From: Bradyrhizobium macuxiense
Lineage (GTDB): Bacteria > Pseudomonadota > Alphaproteobacteria > Rhizobiales > Xanthobacteraceae
Length of the DNA stretch: 64,000 bases
Direction: 5' to 3'
Assembly (NCBI RefSeq): GCF_007993935.1
Contig: NZ_VITY01000003.1
Coordinates: 620,001 to 684,000, forward strand
Position numbers and translations under genes: made by a program. The notes under the pieces are model-generated. The model had not been told where the DNA came from. It searched no databases and saw only the letters and a program-made list of their open reading frames with translations. Within the stretch, counting starts at the first letter, position 1; each line of letters begins with the position of its first letter. Shown here one piece after another: positions 17,431 to 31,900 of this stretch.

Positions 17431-18831
17431 TCAGGGCTCCCGCATCGCTTCCTGGGTCACCGGCAGCATCAGTCCGAGCAGATATTTGAGGACCGTGCGT
17501 TGCCCGACCTTGATGTCCGCAGTCACGGGCATGCCAGGCACCAGCTTAAAGCCCGCAGGCACGTCGTGCAAAGCCATCCGGTCGAGGCTGATCCGGCCGC
17601 GATAGAACGGCTCCGTCGTCGCGGCTGCGGGAATTGCGCTCGTCGGATTGCGCGCTTCAGCCTGCGCATTGAAGGCATCGGGGCTCACCACGTGGACGGT
17701 ACCCTCCGCCATGCCGTATTGCGAATACGGAAAGGTGTCGAATTTAATCGCGACCGGATCGTTGACGTGGACAAAGCCGTTGTCCCGGCCAGGAATGTTG
17801 GCTTCCACTTCAAGCGGCGCATCCGTGGGCACCAGCGTGATGAATTGCTGTCCCGACTGCATCACCGATCCGACCGATACTTTCGAGACCGCCTGGACGA
17901 TCGCATCCACATTGCTGCGCAGCTCGACCAGCTTCCGGCGCAGCTTCGCCTTGGCGACGAGCTCGCGGGTGTTCGCCGCCTTGACCGAACTCTCCTGCAG
18001 CTTCTGCGACGTTTCGGCCTTCCAGCCGCGGATGAAGCCATCCCGTTCGGAAGCGAGCGCAGATTGGTCGCGCTTGGCGCCCTCGCCGGTCGCGACGGCG
18101 TTGGCGAGAGCGCGCTCCATCTCCACGCGGGTATCCTTGGCGATCAGCGAGTTCAACCGGCTGCCGGTCTGGGTTGCCTCCAGCTTCCTGCGCATGTCCT
18201 CGATGCTCTGCGCGACATCAAGACGTTCGCGATAGCCGGCCGCGTCCGAGTTCGAGCGGGCGATCACCGAATCGAGCTCTTTGAGCTTCTGATCGTAATT
18301 CTGCAGTTTCAGATCGAACTGCGCATGGCGATGCTCGAAGATCGAGGCCTGCAGCATCCAATGCGGATCGCTGCCGTCGAACTTGAACGCCTGGCCATCC
18401 GCTTCGGCACGCAACCGCGCGACTTCAGCGTCGAGGCTGCTGGCCTGATCTTCGAGCGCGACGAGGTCGGCTTCCGCAAACGTCGGATCAAGCCTGGCGA
18501 GCACGTCGCCGGCATGCACACGTTGTCCCTCCCGCACCTCGATCGACCGCACGATCGAGGTTTCGAGCGGCTGTACCAGAATAGTTGGCGCCTGGGAGAC
18601 GACGATGCCTCGCGCCGAAACCACCTGATCGACCGGCAATACGCTGGCGATCACGATCAGGGCGAGCACCATGCTGGCCACCAGCCAGACCATGTGCTGT
18701 GCCGAGCGCGGGATCGGGGTGTTGATGATGGCCGTCGAGGGTTGCTGAAACTCGAGGATGATCGGCAGGGTCGGATCATTTTTCCGCGAACCGAACAGGG
18801 TCGGCAATGACGGCGTGTGGACGTCGCTCAT
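17431..18831 (-). CDS. Type I secretion periplasmic adaptor (HlyD family)
   Basis: A 466-residue membrane-fusion protein. One membrane helix lies at about residues 47-68 (WLVASMVLALIVIASVL), then a biotinyl-lipoyl-like strand pair (VREGQRVHAGDVLARLDPTF). A long helical hairpin spans about 120-300, and a C-terminal beta domain holds LVPTDAPLEVEANIPGRDNG and PGMPVTADIKVG, the usual HlyD ending. It bridges the inner-membrane ABC transporter to an outer-membrane TolC channel; no TolC gene is in the window. Its start overlaps the ABC gene stop by 4 bp, showing they work together. Confidence 0.93.
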   Translation of the reverse strand: MSDVHTPSLPTLFGSRKNDPTLPIILEFQQPSTAIINTPIPRSAQHMVWLVASMVLALIVIASVLPVDQVVSARGIVVSQAPTILVQPLETSIVRSIEVREGQRVHAGDVLARLDPTFAEADLVALEDQASSLDAEVARLRAEADGQAFKFDGSDPHWMLQASIFEHRHAQFDLKLQNYDQKLKELDSVIARSNSDAAGYRERLDVAQSIEDMRRKLEATQTGSRLNSLIAKDTRVEMERALANAVATGEGAKRDQSALASERDGFIRGWKAETSQKLQESSVKAANTRELVAKAKLRRKLVELRSNVDAIVQAVSKVSVGSVMQSGQQFITLVPTDAPLEVEANIPGRDNGFVHVNDPVAIKFDTFPYSQYGMAEGTVHVVSPDAFNAQAEARNPTSAIPAAATTEPFYRGRISLDRMALHDVPAGFKLVPGMPVTADIKVGQRTVLKYLLGLMLPVTQEAMREP

Positions 18832-21701
18832 TGATCTGGTGCCCCCGTGACCAATCGCGGCGCCGCGCTCGGCTTTGGCGCCGTGACATGACGATTTTGC
18901 TGATTCCAGAGCTGGCGGTAGATCGCACAGCGCTCCACCAGGACGTCATGCCTGCCGTAATCGACGATGCGACCCTGGTCCAACACCAGGATGTGATCGC
19001 AATCGACCAGGGACGACAGCCGATGCGAAACGATGATCATGGAGCGGCCGGTTGCGATCCGCTCCAGGTTGGCGGTGACCACCGCTTCGCTTTCCGGATC
19101 GAGAGCACTTGTTGCCTCATCCAGAATGAGAATCCGCGGGTCGGTGATCAGGGCCCGCGCGATCGCAAGACGTTGACGCTGACCGCCTGACAGGTTGGGT
19201 GAGCCTTCCTCGATATAGGTATCGAAGCCGTTCGGCATCCGCTCGATGAACTCCTCCGCGCCGGCGAGCCGCGCGGCGTACACGGCGTCCGACAGCGTCA
19301 GGCCGGGGCGCCCCGCGATGATGTTGTCGCGGATCGAACCGCGAAACAGAAAGTTCTCCTGCAGCACGACGCCCAGACTCTGGCGCAGATGGCGCAGATC
19401 TACATCACGCAAATCGACGCCGTCGATCTTCACGAAGCCCTTGTAGTCGCGATTGATCCCTTGCAGCAGACGGGTAATCGTCGACTTGCCGGAGCCGCTG
19501 CGTCCGACAATTCCGAGTGTCGTTCCGGCCGGCATCGCGAAGGTAACGCGGTCCAGCGCCGGCACGGTCGTGTTGCTGTAGGTGAAGGTAACGTCCTGAA
19601 ACGAAATTTCGCCGGCGAATTTTGGCCGCAGCCCGGCCGATCGCGCATTGCTTTCGGTCGGCCGGTTGAGCACCGACGCCGCCTCGCCAATGGCCGCACC
19701 GATCTCCTCGTATTCCTCGATCAAGCGCGCCAGCCCGACAAGCGGCTGCGCCGCCCGGCCGGACAGCATCAAGAAGGCGAACAGGCCTCCGACCATGTAG
19801 CCGGACGGATCGTTCATGGCGATGTAGGCACCCAGCATCACGGTGCCGATAACCATGATACGCTCGATCGGCGTCACCAGCGTCTGAGGCCAGTTGGAAA
19901 GCTTGCTGAACGCGAGCTGCCATTTGCCGACCTCGGCAATCCGCTCGTCCCACAACGACCGGCGCTGCGGTTCGAGCGCCAGGGCCTTGACCGTCTTGAT
20001 GCCGACGATGGTCTCGCCCAGCGTGGCCGACTTCCATGTCTCGGCCGTGGTGACCCGGGAATACATCTCGCGCATCGGCTTGAGGTAAGCCAGAATGATC
20101 AGCAGGATCATGAAGGCGCAACCGAGCACGATGCTGGCCAGAATCGGGCTCAGGTAAAACAGGAACGGCAACAGGACGCAGAGCGTCATGAGATCCAGGA
20201 ATGTGGTCAGCAGACGTCCGGTCAGGAACTGCCGCACTTTGTAGACCTGGGCTATGCGAAACATGGTCTCGCCCGCAGGATGTCTCTCAAAATAGTCGAG
20301 CGGCAAGCGCAACAGCCGATTGAAGACGTGCAGATTGAGCCGCGCATCAAGACGCGCGCCGACCACCGCGATGATCAGGCGGCGGGCATGACCCAGGATC
20401 GCCTCGTACACCACGACCACCGCCATCACCGTGGCCAGCAGGATCAAGGTCGAGGTGCTGTGGAATTGCAGCACCTTGTTCACCATCGTCATCACCAGCA
20501 GCGGAGGGAAAATGGTGAGGAAGCTGATGGTGACCGAAGCTATTCCGATGTCGCGCAGCGATCGATGTTCCTGCAGCACCAGCTCCGACAACCAGCGCAA
20601 GCTGAATGGCGCGTCGGCCGCGACGTGTCCGCGATTGGCGCGTACCAGGATCGCCTCGCCCTCCCAGACCTGGGCGAGGCGCAATTCATCGACCGCGACA
20701 GGCCGTGCCTCCGGTGGGGCGCCGGGGTCTCGCATCAGCAGGACGTGTTGCTCGGCATTGACGCCGACCATCAGCCCGGCGCTGCCATCCTTGAACAGCA
20801 GGACCACCGGTTCGTCGCTGCTCATGCGCAGCAAGTTGCGCCAGCCGGTGCGAATGGCGCGTGACCATAGCCCCGCGTTTTGCGCCCACTCCGACATCGA
20901 CGCGGCCGATGGGAGCGATTGTGATGCGTCACCTCTGAACTCGTTGACGTCGAGTTCGACGCCGTGGTGACGCGCCACCTGGATCAAAGCCTGCAAGCGG
21001 ACCTGGCGCAGCGGGTTTGAGCCGCCATCGACGGCCTCGCTCGGCGTGGCGGGACCGATGTTCAGAACTGTTTGGCCCGTCTTGTCGACGCCCGGCTCCC
21101 GTGCCGATCTGCCGGAAGTCTCCTTTGTCCACGCAGAAACGAAACGGGAGGCGCGCCGCGCGATCTGCGGCCTTATCCCCGCGAACGCCGCGACCACGTG
21201 GCTGGTGGCGAACTTGGCCCCGTCACGCAGCCGGGGAACAACGCGTGTCCAGGCGTCGCGAGCTGCCCGGGCAAGCTCACCCCTGCCCTTGCGCTGGGCG
21301 GAAGACCGCCGTTGCGGCAGCCGCGAAGGCGTTTGGTCCGCCTGCTTCGGGCCGTGCCCGGCACGCTTCGCCGGCGGGACTTGCGCAATTCTTGCTTCCG
21401 TGAGCGCGACTGTCGCGATTTTGAACTGAGCTTCTCGCCGGCCGAATGACGACGCCTGAACGCGTGCGTTGGCTTCGACCTGCATCACCGCTTCGTCAAA
21501 TGCGCGCGCCTCCGCTTCGGCCTCTTCGCGTGTGAGGTCGTGGCGTTCCTGCAGACGATCGGCGAGCAACGACCGGCCGCGACAATAGAGGTCATGTCGC
21601 CCTGCTTCGTCGCCAGGGCTCAAGCCGGCAATAGCCTTTTGCAGCAAGCGAACAAATTTGTTTTCGCCTGCCTGGTCGCTTCCACTACCTGGGCCGGCCA
21701 A
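18828..21701 (-). CDS. Type I secretion ABC transporter with degenerate C39-like domain and long N-terminus
   Basis: Exporter ATPase of a type I secretion system, 957 residues against about 700 for HlyB. Residues 1-220 are an unusual charged extension. About 225-345 resembles the C39-like substrate-docking domain but lacks the catalytic Cys, so it should dock rather than cleave cargo. A six-helix membrane domain follows (about 370-640). The nucleotide-binding domain has Walker A GRSGSGKST (about 733), signature LSGGQRQR (about 838) and Walker B ILILDEATSALD (about 860). The start is TTG at 21701, supported by GGAG seven bases upstream. The gene is downstream of the metallopeptidase and collagen-like genes on the same strand, which makes those products, above all the collagen-like protein, the likely cargo. 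Confidence 0.92.
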   Translation of the reverse strand: MAGPGSGSDQAGENKFVRLLQKAIAGLSPGDEAGRHDLYCRGRSLLADRLQERHDLTREEAEAEARAFDEAVMQVEANARVQASSFGRREAQFKIATVALTEARIAQVPPAKRAGHGPKQADQTPSRLPQRRSSAQRKGRGELARAARDAWTRVVPRLRDGAKFATSHVVAAFAGIRPQIARRASRFVSAWTKETSGRSAREPGVDKTGQTVLNIGPATPSEAVDGGSNPLRQVRLQALIQVARHHGVELDVNEFRGDASQSLPSAASMSEWAQNAGLWSRAIRTGWRNLLRMSSDEPVVLLFKDGSAGLMVGVNAEQHVLLMRDPGAPPEARPVAVDELRLAQVWEGEAILVRANRGHVAADAPFSLRWLSELVLQEHRSLRDIGIASVTISFLTIFPPLLVMTMVNKVLQFHSTSTLILLATVMAVVVVYEAILGHARRLIIAVVGARLDARLNLHVFNRLLRLPLDYFERHPAGETMFRIAQVYKVRQFLTGRLLTTFLDLMTLCVLLPFLFYLSPILASIVLGCAFMILLIILAYLKPMREMYSRVTTAETWKSATLGETIVGIKTVKALALEPQRRSLWDERIAEVGKWQLAFSKLSNWPQTLVTPIERIMVIGTVMLGAYIAMNDPSGYMVGGLFAFLMLSGRAAQPLVGLARLIEEYEEIGAAIGEAASVLNRPTESNARSAGLRPKFAGEISFQDVTFTYSNTTVPALDRVTFAMPAGTTLGIVGRSGSGKSTITRLLQGINRDYKGFVKIDGVDLRDVDLRHLRQSLGVVLQENFLFRGSIRDNIIAGRPGLTLSDAVYAARLAGAEEFIERMPNGFDTYIEEGSPNLSGGQRQRLAIARALITDPRILILDEATSALDPESEAVVTANLERIATGRSMIIVSHRLSSLVDCDHILVLDQGRIVDYGRHDVLVERCAIYRQLWNQQNRHVTAPKPSAAPRLVTGAPDQ

Positions 21702-21827
21702 TATAAATCTCCAATCGAAATATGCGGTATTTTTTCACTATGCCTCGGCGAAATCAACGTTTTTGAGCCGGATCGACTCTGGAAGTCCGGTGTTTGGTTT
21801 ACGTCACGCGCCTGGATCTCGCCGCGT

Positions 21828-22697
21828 TCAGGCGAGTCCAAACAATTGTTCCAGACGAGACGGCAATGCTCCGCCCGCCCCTATTTCCGTACAGCTTCGT
21901 TTCCAGCGCGCGAGATAGGCATCAATCGGGAGCGAGCTGCGTTCCGGCCAGCGATTGAGCGCGCCGATATCCTCGATGCAAGCGCGATCGCTCTCGTAGA
22001 CGGCCAGGATGCCCTGAATTGCCGGCCCGCGCGAAACCGGCTGCCCTGCTTCGAGCTGCTCCCGGTTCGTATGCAGCCACGATGCTGCGTTTTCCGATGA
22101 ACCCGCGGAACTATCCGGCTTGTCGGGCCGAAGCAGGTCGACCCGGTATTTCCGGATCGCGCCGGCAAAGGCTTGATCGTCGGCGAACGGCGGCGATCGT
22201 TCCCAATTGTCGGCGAGCAGCCGGAGCCCATGAATGGAAAAAGTCTCGACCAAGGCTTCTTCAAGCCATTGGGTCGGCAGCCGCGGTTTTGCCGAGAACT
22301 GCCAGCTGTTGGCGAAGACATGCCCGAGCTCGTGGCCGAACTGATAGGCAGTCTTGCACCAATCGGCCGCTCCGACGTTCAAGATGATCGAAGCAGCCTG
22401 CGGCTGATCACGATGCAGCCAGACGGCGGGCGGGCCCTGATGATGGTTCTCGATCAACAACTTTGCGGGCTGACGATCGGACAACAGGCGAAGCTTGCCG
22501 AGATTGACGGCCCTGACCCGCGTCAACACGCGCAACGCCGCCTCGCCGTAGCTCCAATCGCCGAGCAACTGGATCGGCACGGTCAGCAGATTGCTCGTGC
22601 TTGCACGCGCGGACACGGTGCTCCCGCTGGCAACAAGTGCGGCCGTCGTCAGCTTCAAGAAGCGACGCCGGCCAATTGCGCTCGAACCTAACATCAT
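21828..22697 (-). CDS. Tat-exported HELGH zinc-metallopeptidase-like protein
   Basis: A 289-residue protein with a twin-arginine signal (GRRRFLKLTTAALVASGSTVSARA, given in two parts: GRRRFLKL then a hydrophobic run to ARA). It has one zinc-peptidase motif, QFGHELGHVFANSW, and a downstream acidic segment LEEALVETFS that could supply the third ligand, as in gluzincins. I do not recognise a named family. It would act in the periplasm or at the surface. It follows the collagen-like gene by 54 bp and precedes the ABC exporter gene by 126 bp, so it may process or release the secreted fibre (inference). The ATG at 22697 is preferred because it starts the Tat signal; a TTG at 22748 adds 17 residues. 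Confidence 0.72.
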   Translation of the reverse strand: MMLGSSAIGRRRFLKLTTAALVASGSTVSARASTSNLLTVPIQLLGDWSYGEAALRVLTRVRAVNLGKLRLLSDRQPAKLLIENHHQGPPAVWLHRDQPQAASIILNVGAADWCKTAYQFGHELGHVFANSWQFSAKPRLPTQWLEEALVETFSIHGLRLLADNWERSPPFADDQAFAGAIRKYRVDLLRPDKPDSSAGSSENAASWLHTNREQLEAGQPVSRGPAIQGILAVYESDRACIEDIGALNRWPERSSLPIDAYLARWKRSCTEIGAGGALPSRLEQLFGLA

Positions 22698-22710
22698 CTG
22701 GTTGACCAGG

Positions 22711-22732
22711 AACGGGCGCCGTAGCGCCCGTT
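22711..22732 (-). other. Intergenic hairpin between collagen-like gene and metallopeptidase gene
   Basis: AACGGGCGC (22711-22719) and GCGCCCGTT (22724-22732) form a perfect 9-bp stem with a 4-nt loop. No T-tract follows on the minus strand, so it may be an attenuator or an mRNA-stabilising 3' hairpin rather than a full terminator. Confidence 0.6.
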
Positions 22733-22751
22733 CCGCTGCTCCTCGCAACCG

Positions 22752-28037
<5,286 letters not shown>

Positions 28038-28039
28038 TC

Positions 28040-28075
28040 AAAAAAAGAAGCCGCCCGGCAAAGAGCTCAGGCGGC
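28040..28075 (-). terminator. Rho-independent terminator of the small beta-module gene
   Basis: Reading the minus strand, GCCGCC (28075-28070) and GGCGGC (28055-28050) form a GC stem around a loop that includes a CTC/GAG-like inner element, followed directly by TTCTTTTTTT. It overlaps the stop codon at 28067-28069, so the collagen-like gene downstream needs its own promoter or read-through. Confidence 0.75.
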
Positions 28076-28471
28076 GCGCCCGCTTGTTCCACCTGACGGC
28101 GGAGTGTCTAAATCACTTCGTACTGCAAGAAATTCGGCGGGTTTGAACTCGCCGTTAGATTGAAACGTTCCGATGTCGTAGGCGCCGGACAGGCGCGCAA
28201 CCTTGAGCCGGATCTCGACGCGGTTGAACTGGTTCGATGCGTCGGGAAGCGTAACCTGCGACACGATCGCCTTGCTGCTGCGATCGATGATGAAATACGT
28301 GATGTTCCCCGTCGTCTGCCCGCGCGGCAAGTTCCCGGTCACCAGGATTTCGTGAAGGCCGATCGCGGAGAGTACACCGGCATATGAATCGATACCGGTA
28401 GCCGTGATCGGCGGTCGGGCATGCTCGCGTTTCGGAGAAACCTTCGGCTTACCGGCACAATCATTCGACAT
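28067..28471 (-). CDS. Small protein homologous to the beta module of the collagen-like protein
   Basis: A 134-residue protein. From residue 30 it reads YAGVLSAIGLHEILVTGNLP and continues with TYFIIDRSSKAIVSQVTLP and VEIRLKVARLSGAYDIG. The giant protein has the matching order [48 protein letters not shown]. The two modules are therefore paralogous (my alignment by eye). The small protein lacks DUF4347 and collagen repeats, and could be a stand-alone partner or a degraded duplicate. There is no clear signal peptide. The ATG at 28471 has only a weak ribosome site; a TTG at 28552 would add 27 residues. A strong terminator follows immediately. Confidence 0.65.
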   Translation of the reverse strand: MSNDCAGKPKVSPKREHARPPITATGIDSYAGVLSAIGLHEILVTGNLPRGQTTGNITYFIIDRSSKAIVSQVTLPDASNQFNRVEIRLKVARLSGAYDIGTFQSNGEFKPAEFLAVRSDLDTPPSGGTSGRAA

Positions 28472-28907
28472 GCAATAACTCGACACGCTACCCGCGATCT
28501 CTCCGAGCCAAAATGCCGGAGCAAAATCGTCAGTTTGAAAAACCCCACCCAAGCAGCACCGGCAGCTGCGTTGGTCTCAAATCTCAATAGCAACTAGCAG
28601 CAATAAAAATTAACCACGAAAGGCAAGCCTTCCAGAAGCGGCTCTTTTAAAGCGGATTAGAACGGGAGCTGCAAGAGATTTTTAATTAATGCGTGTGCGA
28701 GCGAGGGAACTCCCGAACAAATACGGGGCCTCCTCGTCAACCCGCGCGATTCACCGTAAAGGACCTTTGCGCTCCTCCTTCGGCGAATTTGGATTAATGT
28801 GAAAGTATCGGGGGACGCGGACGAAGATTGCTCGTCCGTCTCGATCGGACCGGCATATTTCGCCGGCCTGGCGCAGGGATTAACCGCAAATCATAGAGTT
28901 CGCGACA
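28472..28907. other. Divergent intergenic region, AT-rich
   Basis: A 436-bp gap between the secretion/collagen genes (minus) and the glycosyltransferase genes (plus). It is clearly richer in A and T than its surroundings, notably 28585-28700 (aataaaaattaacc, agagatttttaattaatg). It should hold promoters for both sides. I cannot fix a -35/-10 pair with confidence. Confidence 0.5.
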
Positions 28908-31900
28908 GTGTCAGACGCCAAGCGGCTTTGCCTGAATATGATCGTCAAGAACGAGATGGCAAATCTGCAACGCTGTCTCAATTCCGTCGCAAAACACATC
29001 AGCTGCTGGGTGATCGGAGATACCGGCTCGACCGACGGCACCCAGGAATTCGTCAAGCGCTTCTTCGCCGAACGGCAGATTCCCGGCGAGTTGCACAGTT
29101 TTCCGTTTCACAATTTCGAGCAGGCCCGCAATGCGGCTCTGGATCACGCCTACGCGTCGTCGCTCGATTACGATTACCTGCTGTTCGACGACGCCGACAT
29201 GGAACTGGTTGTCGAGGACGCGGATTTCCGCAGCAAGCTGACCGGCCCCGGCTATCGCTTGCGGCAATCGACATCAGGCGGTCTGAGCTATTCGAATACA
29301 CGGATCGTTCGCCGCGACGCCGGCGCACGCTATCACGGCGTCACGCATGAATATATCGACGTGCCTGGCGGCGTCGAAGAACTGAGTGGTGTGTCGTATG
29401 TCGACCATGCCAGCGGATCCAATCGCGTCGACAAATTCGAGCGCGACATCCGTCTGCTGAAAACGGCGCTCGAGAAGGAGCCGAAGAACGCTCGTTACTG
29501 GTTCTATCTCGCGCAATCCCTTCGCGACGCCGGCCGTGCCGCCGAAGCTGCCGATGCATATGCCAGACGCGCCGACATGGGCGGTTGGGATGAAGAAGCC
29601 TGGATGGCGCGTCTGCAACAGGCCCGCTGCCTGCGCAGCCTCGGCGACGAAGATGGATTTGTCAGCAAGGCCCTCCAGGCGTTCAACCAGCGTCCGCAAC
29701 GCGCGGAGCCGATTTACGACCTCGCAAGGTTCTACCGGGACCGAGGGCAGAACCACGCGGCCGCGCTGTTCGCCGAGTACGGGCTGACAATTGGATATCC
29801 GAGGTCCGACATCCTGTTCGTCGAGGACTACGTCTACAGGACCGGACTACTGGAGGAATATTCGATCGCCGCAAACTACGCCGCCGACCCGGAGCGAAAA
29901 AGCCGCGGCTTCGCAGCGTGCAACTATCTCGCGCTCAATCGGGAGATTGCCGACGCGCCGCGCGAACTGGCGTGGTCAAATCTGCATTTCTATGCGCAGC
30001 CGGCACACGCCGTCCTGCCTTCGTTCCAGTCGAAGCGCATCGACTTCTCCGCGCCTGACGGCTACGTCCCGCTGAATCCGTCGGTGACGCGATTGGGAGA
30101 CCAGATCCTCGTCGCACAGAGAGCCGTCAACTACGTCATGACGGAGGATGGTCTCCAGTATGAGACATCGAACGAGGAGCCGATCAAAACCCGCAACTTC
30201 CTTCTCCACCTTGACGACGATCTGTCAGTCCGTTCCAGCGGCGAAATCCTGGCGCCAGGCGATTTGCCTGCGCCGGCCTTCCCTGCGGTCCAGGGCTTCG
30301 AGGACATGCGGCTGTTCGCCTGGCGCGGCGCCCTGTGGAGCAGCGCCTGCATCCGCGAGCTCACGCCGGAAGGCTGGTGCGAACAGGTATTGGCGCGCCT
30401 GCAGGAGGACGAGAGCGGCCGCTATCGTTTGGTCGAGTGGCGAAAAATTGAGGCCGACGGTCCAAAACGAGATGAAAAGAACTGGATGCCGCAGGTCGCC
30501 GGAGACGACCTGAACTTTCTCTATCTCTGCGATCCCACTCGCCTTGTAGACGCCGAAGGCAAAACGCTGCAGGAGCACGATCCGCCGATCTCAGCGGCGC
30601 GCTTTCGCGGCGGATCGCAACTGGTTCCGTTCGATGATGGCTGGCTCGCCTTGATCCATGAGGTGCAGTGGCGCCCGGCCGAACGCAGGCGCTTCTACTT
30701 TCACCGATTCGTCCGCTTCGATCGCTGCAACCATATGGTGGCGGTCAGCCAGCCGTTCTATTTCAACCGGAAAGGCGTCGAATTCGCAGCCGGGCTCGCG
30801 TGGCATCCGGACCAGCGGCGGCTTGTGGTGTCCTTCAGCGTTGCCGACTCCGAAGCGTGGATCGCGACCGTCGAAGCTTGCGACATCCGTCGAGCGCTGG
30901 AGCCGACGAACAACATCTGGGATGGCCGCACCCGCGACCGCCCACCCATGCCCGTTGATCCCGTTGTCGAGTCCGTGGTGATGGGGCAGCCGGTCCGGTT
31001 CGTCGTGACCAACCCGTCAGACGCGGTCATGAAGTTTCACCAACGCGGGCAATTCTACGAGACCGAGGAGCTTGAGCTAATCTCGAGTCACTATCGGGGG
31101 ACCGGAGCCTTCGTCGACATTGGCGCGAACGTCGGCAATCACGCGGTATACATCTCGAAGTTCACCAATGCTCCAAGGATAATCGTCTTCGAACCCAATG
31201 ATGTCGCCGCGTCGATCCTCAAGGCGAACTGCAGTCTGAACGGCTGCCGCAACGTCGACATCAAGCACCTCGGCATCGCGCTCGGCGCGAAACGTGGGAA
31301 ACTGCGCAAGGAAACTCCCGATCCCGACAATCTCGGACACACCTGCCTGTTCGCCGACCCACTCGGCGAGGTCAACGCAATTCCGGGCGATTCAGTGTTG
31401 CTCGACGAGCCGGTCGAGTTCATCAAGCTCGACGCCGAGGGGATGGAATTCGAGATACTGGAAGGACTGCGCGAGACGATCAAGCGTTGGCGTCCGACCA
31501 TATTCATAGAGATATGGGACTCCGCCAGCACGGCTTTCAATGACTGGTGCGACCAGCACGGATATCGCACGATCGGGAGCTACCAGCGCTATTCCGGCAT
31601 CCAGAACTACCTCATTGCGCCAATCCCGATCGAGAAGGATGGCCCCGTCGAGGCCCAATCAACCGACGATTTCTTCTGGAGTTTTGCCCCCTTCCTTCGC
31701 CAAGCCGATTCGATAGAAATACGTCTCGGCTCGACCAAAGACTTCGATCAGCGAATTGCTCCGCTGCTCGGAGACGCGTCAGGGCCGCTGCCGCAGATCA
31801 ATCTGTTTTACGAACCGATGTCGGATCAGCACCAAACGCTGATCGCGGCAACTTCGTCGATGCGCTCCGCCGGGCATGCAGTTCGTGTCTGGACCTATTC

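Noticed and set aside
22697..22748. Longer metallopeptidase start at TTG 22748
   Set aside because: Would bury the Tat signal 17 residues in and read through the intergenic hairpin; kept only as an alternative.
28867..28895. Possible sigma-54 promoter (tggcgcagggattaac) before the glycan enzyme gene
   Set aside because: The -12 element is wrong and spacing does not fit TGGCAC-N5-TTGC.
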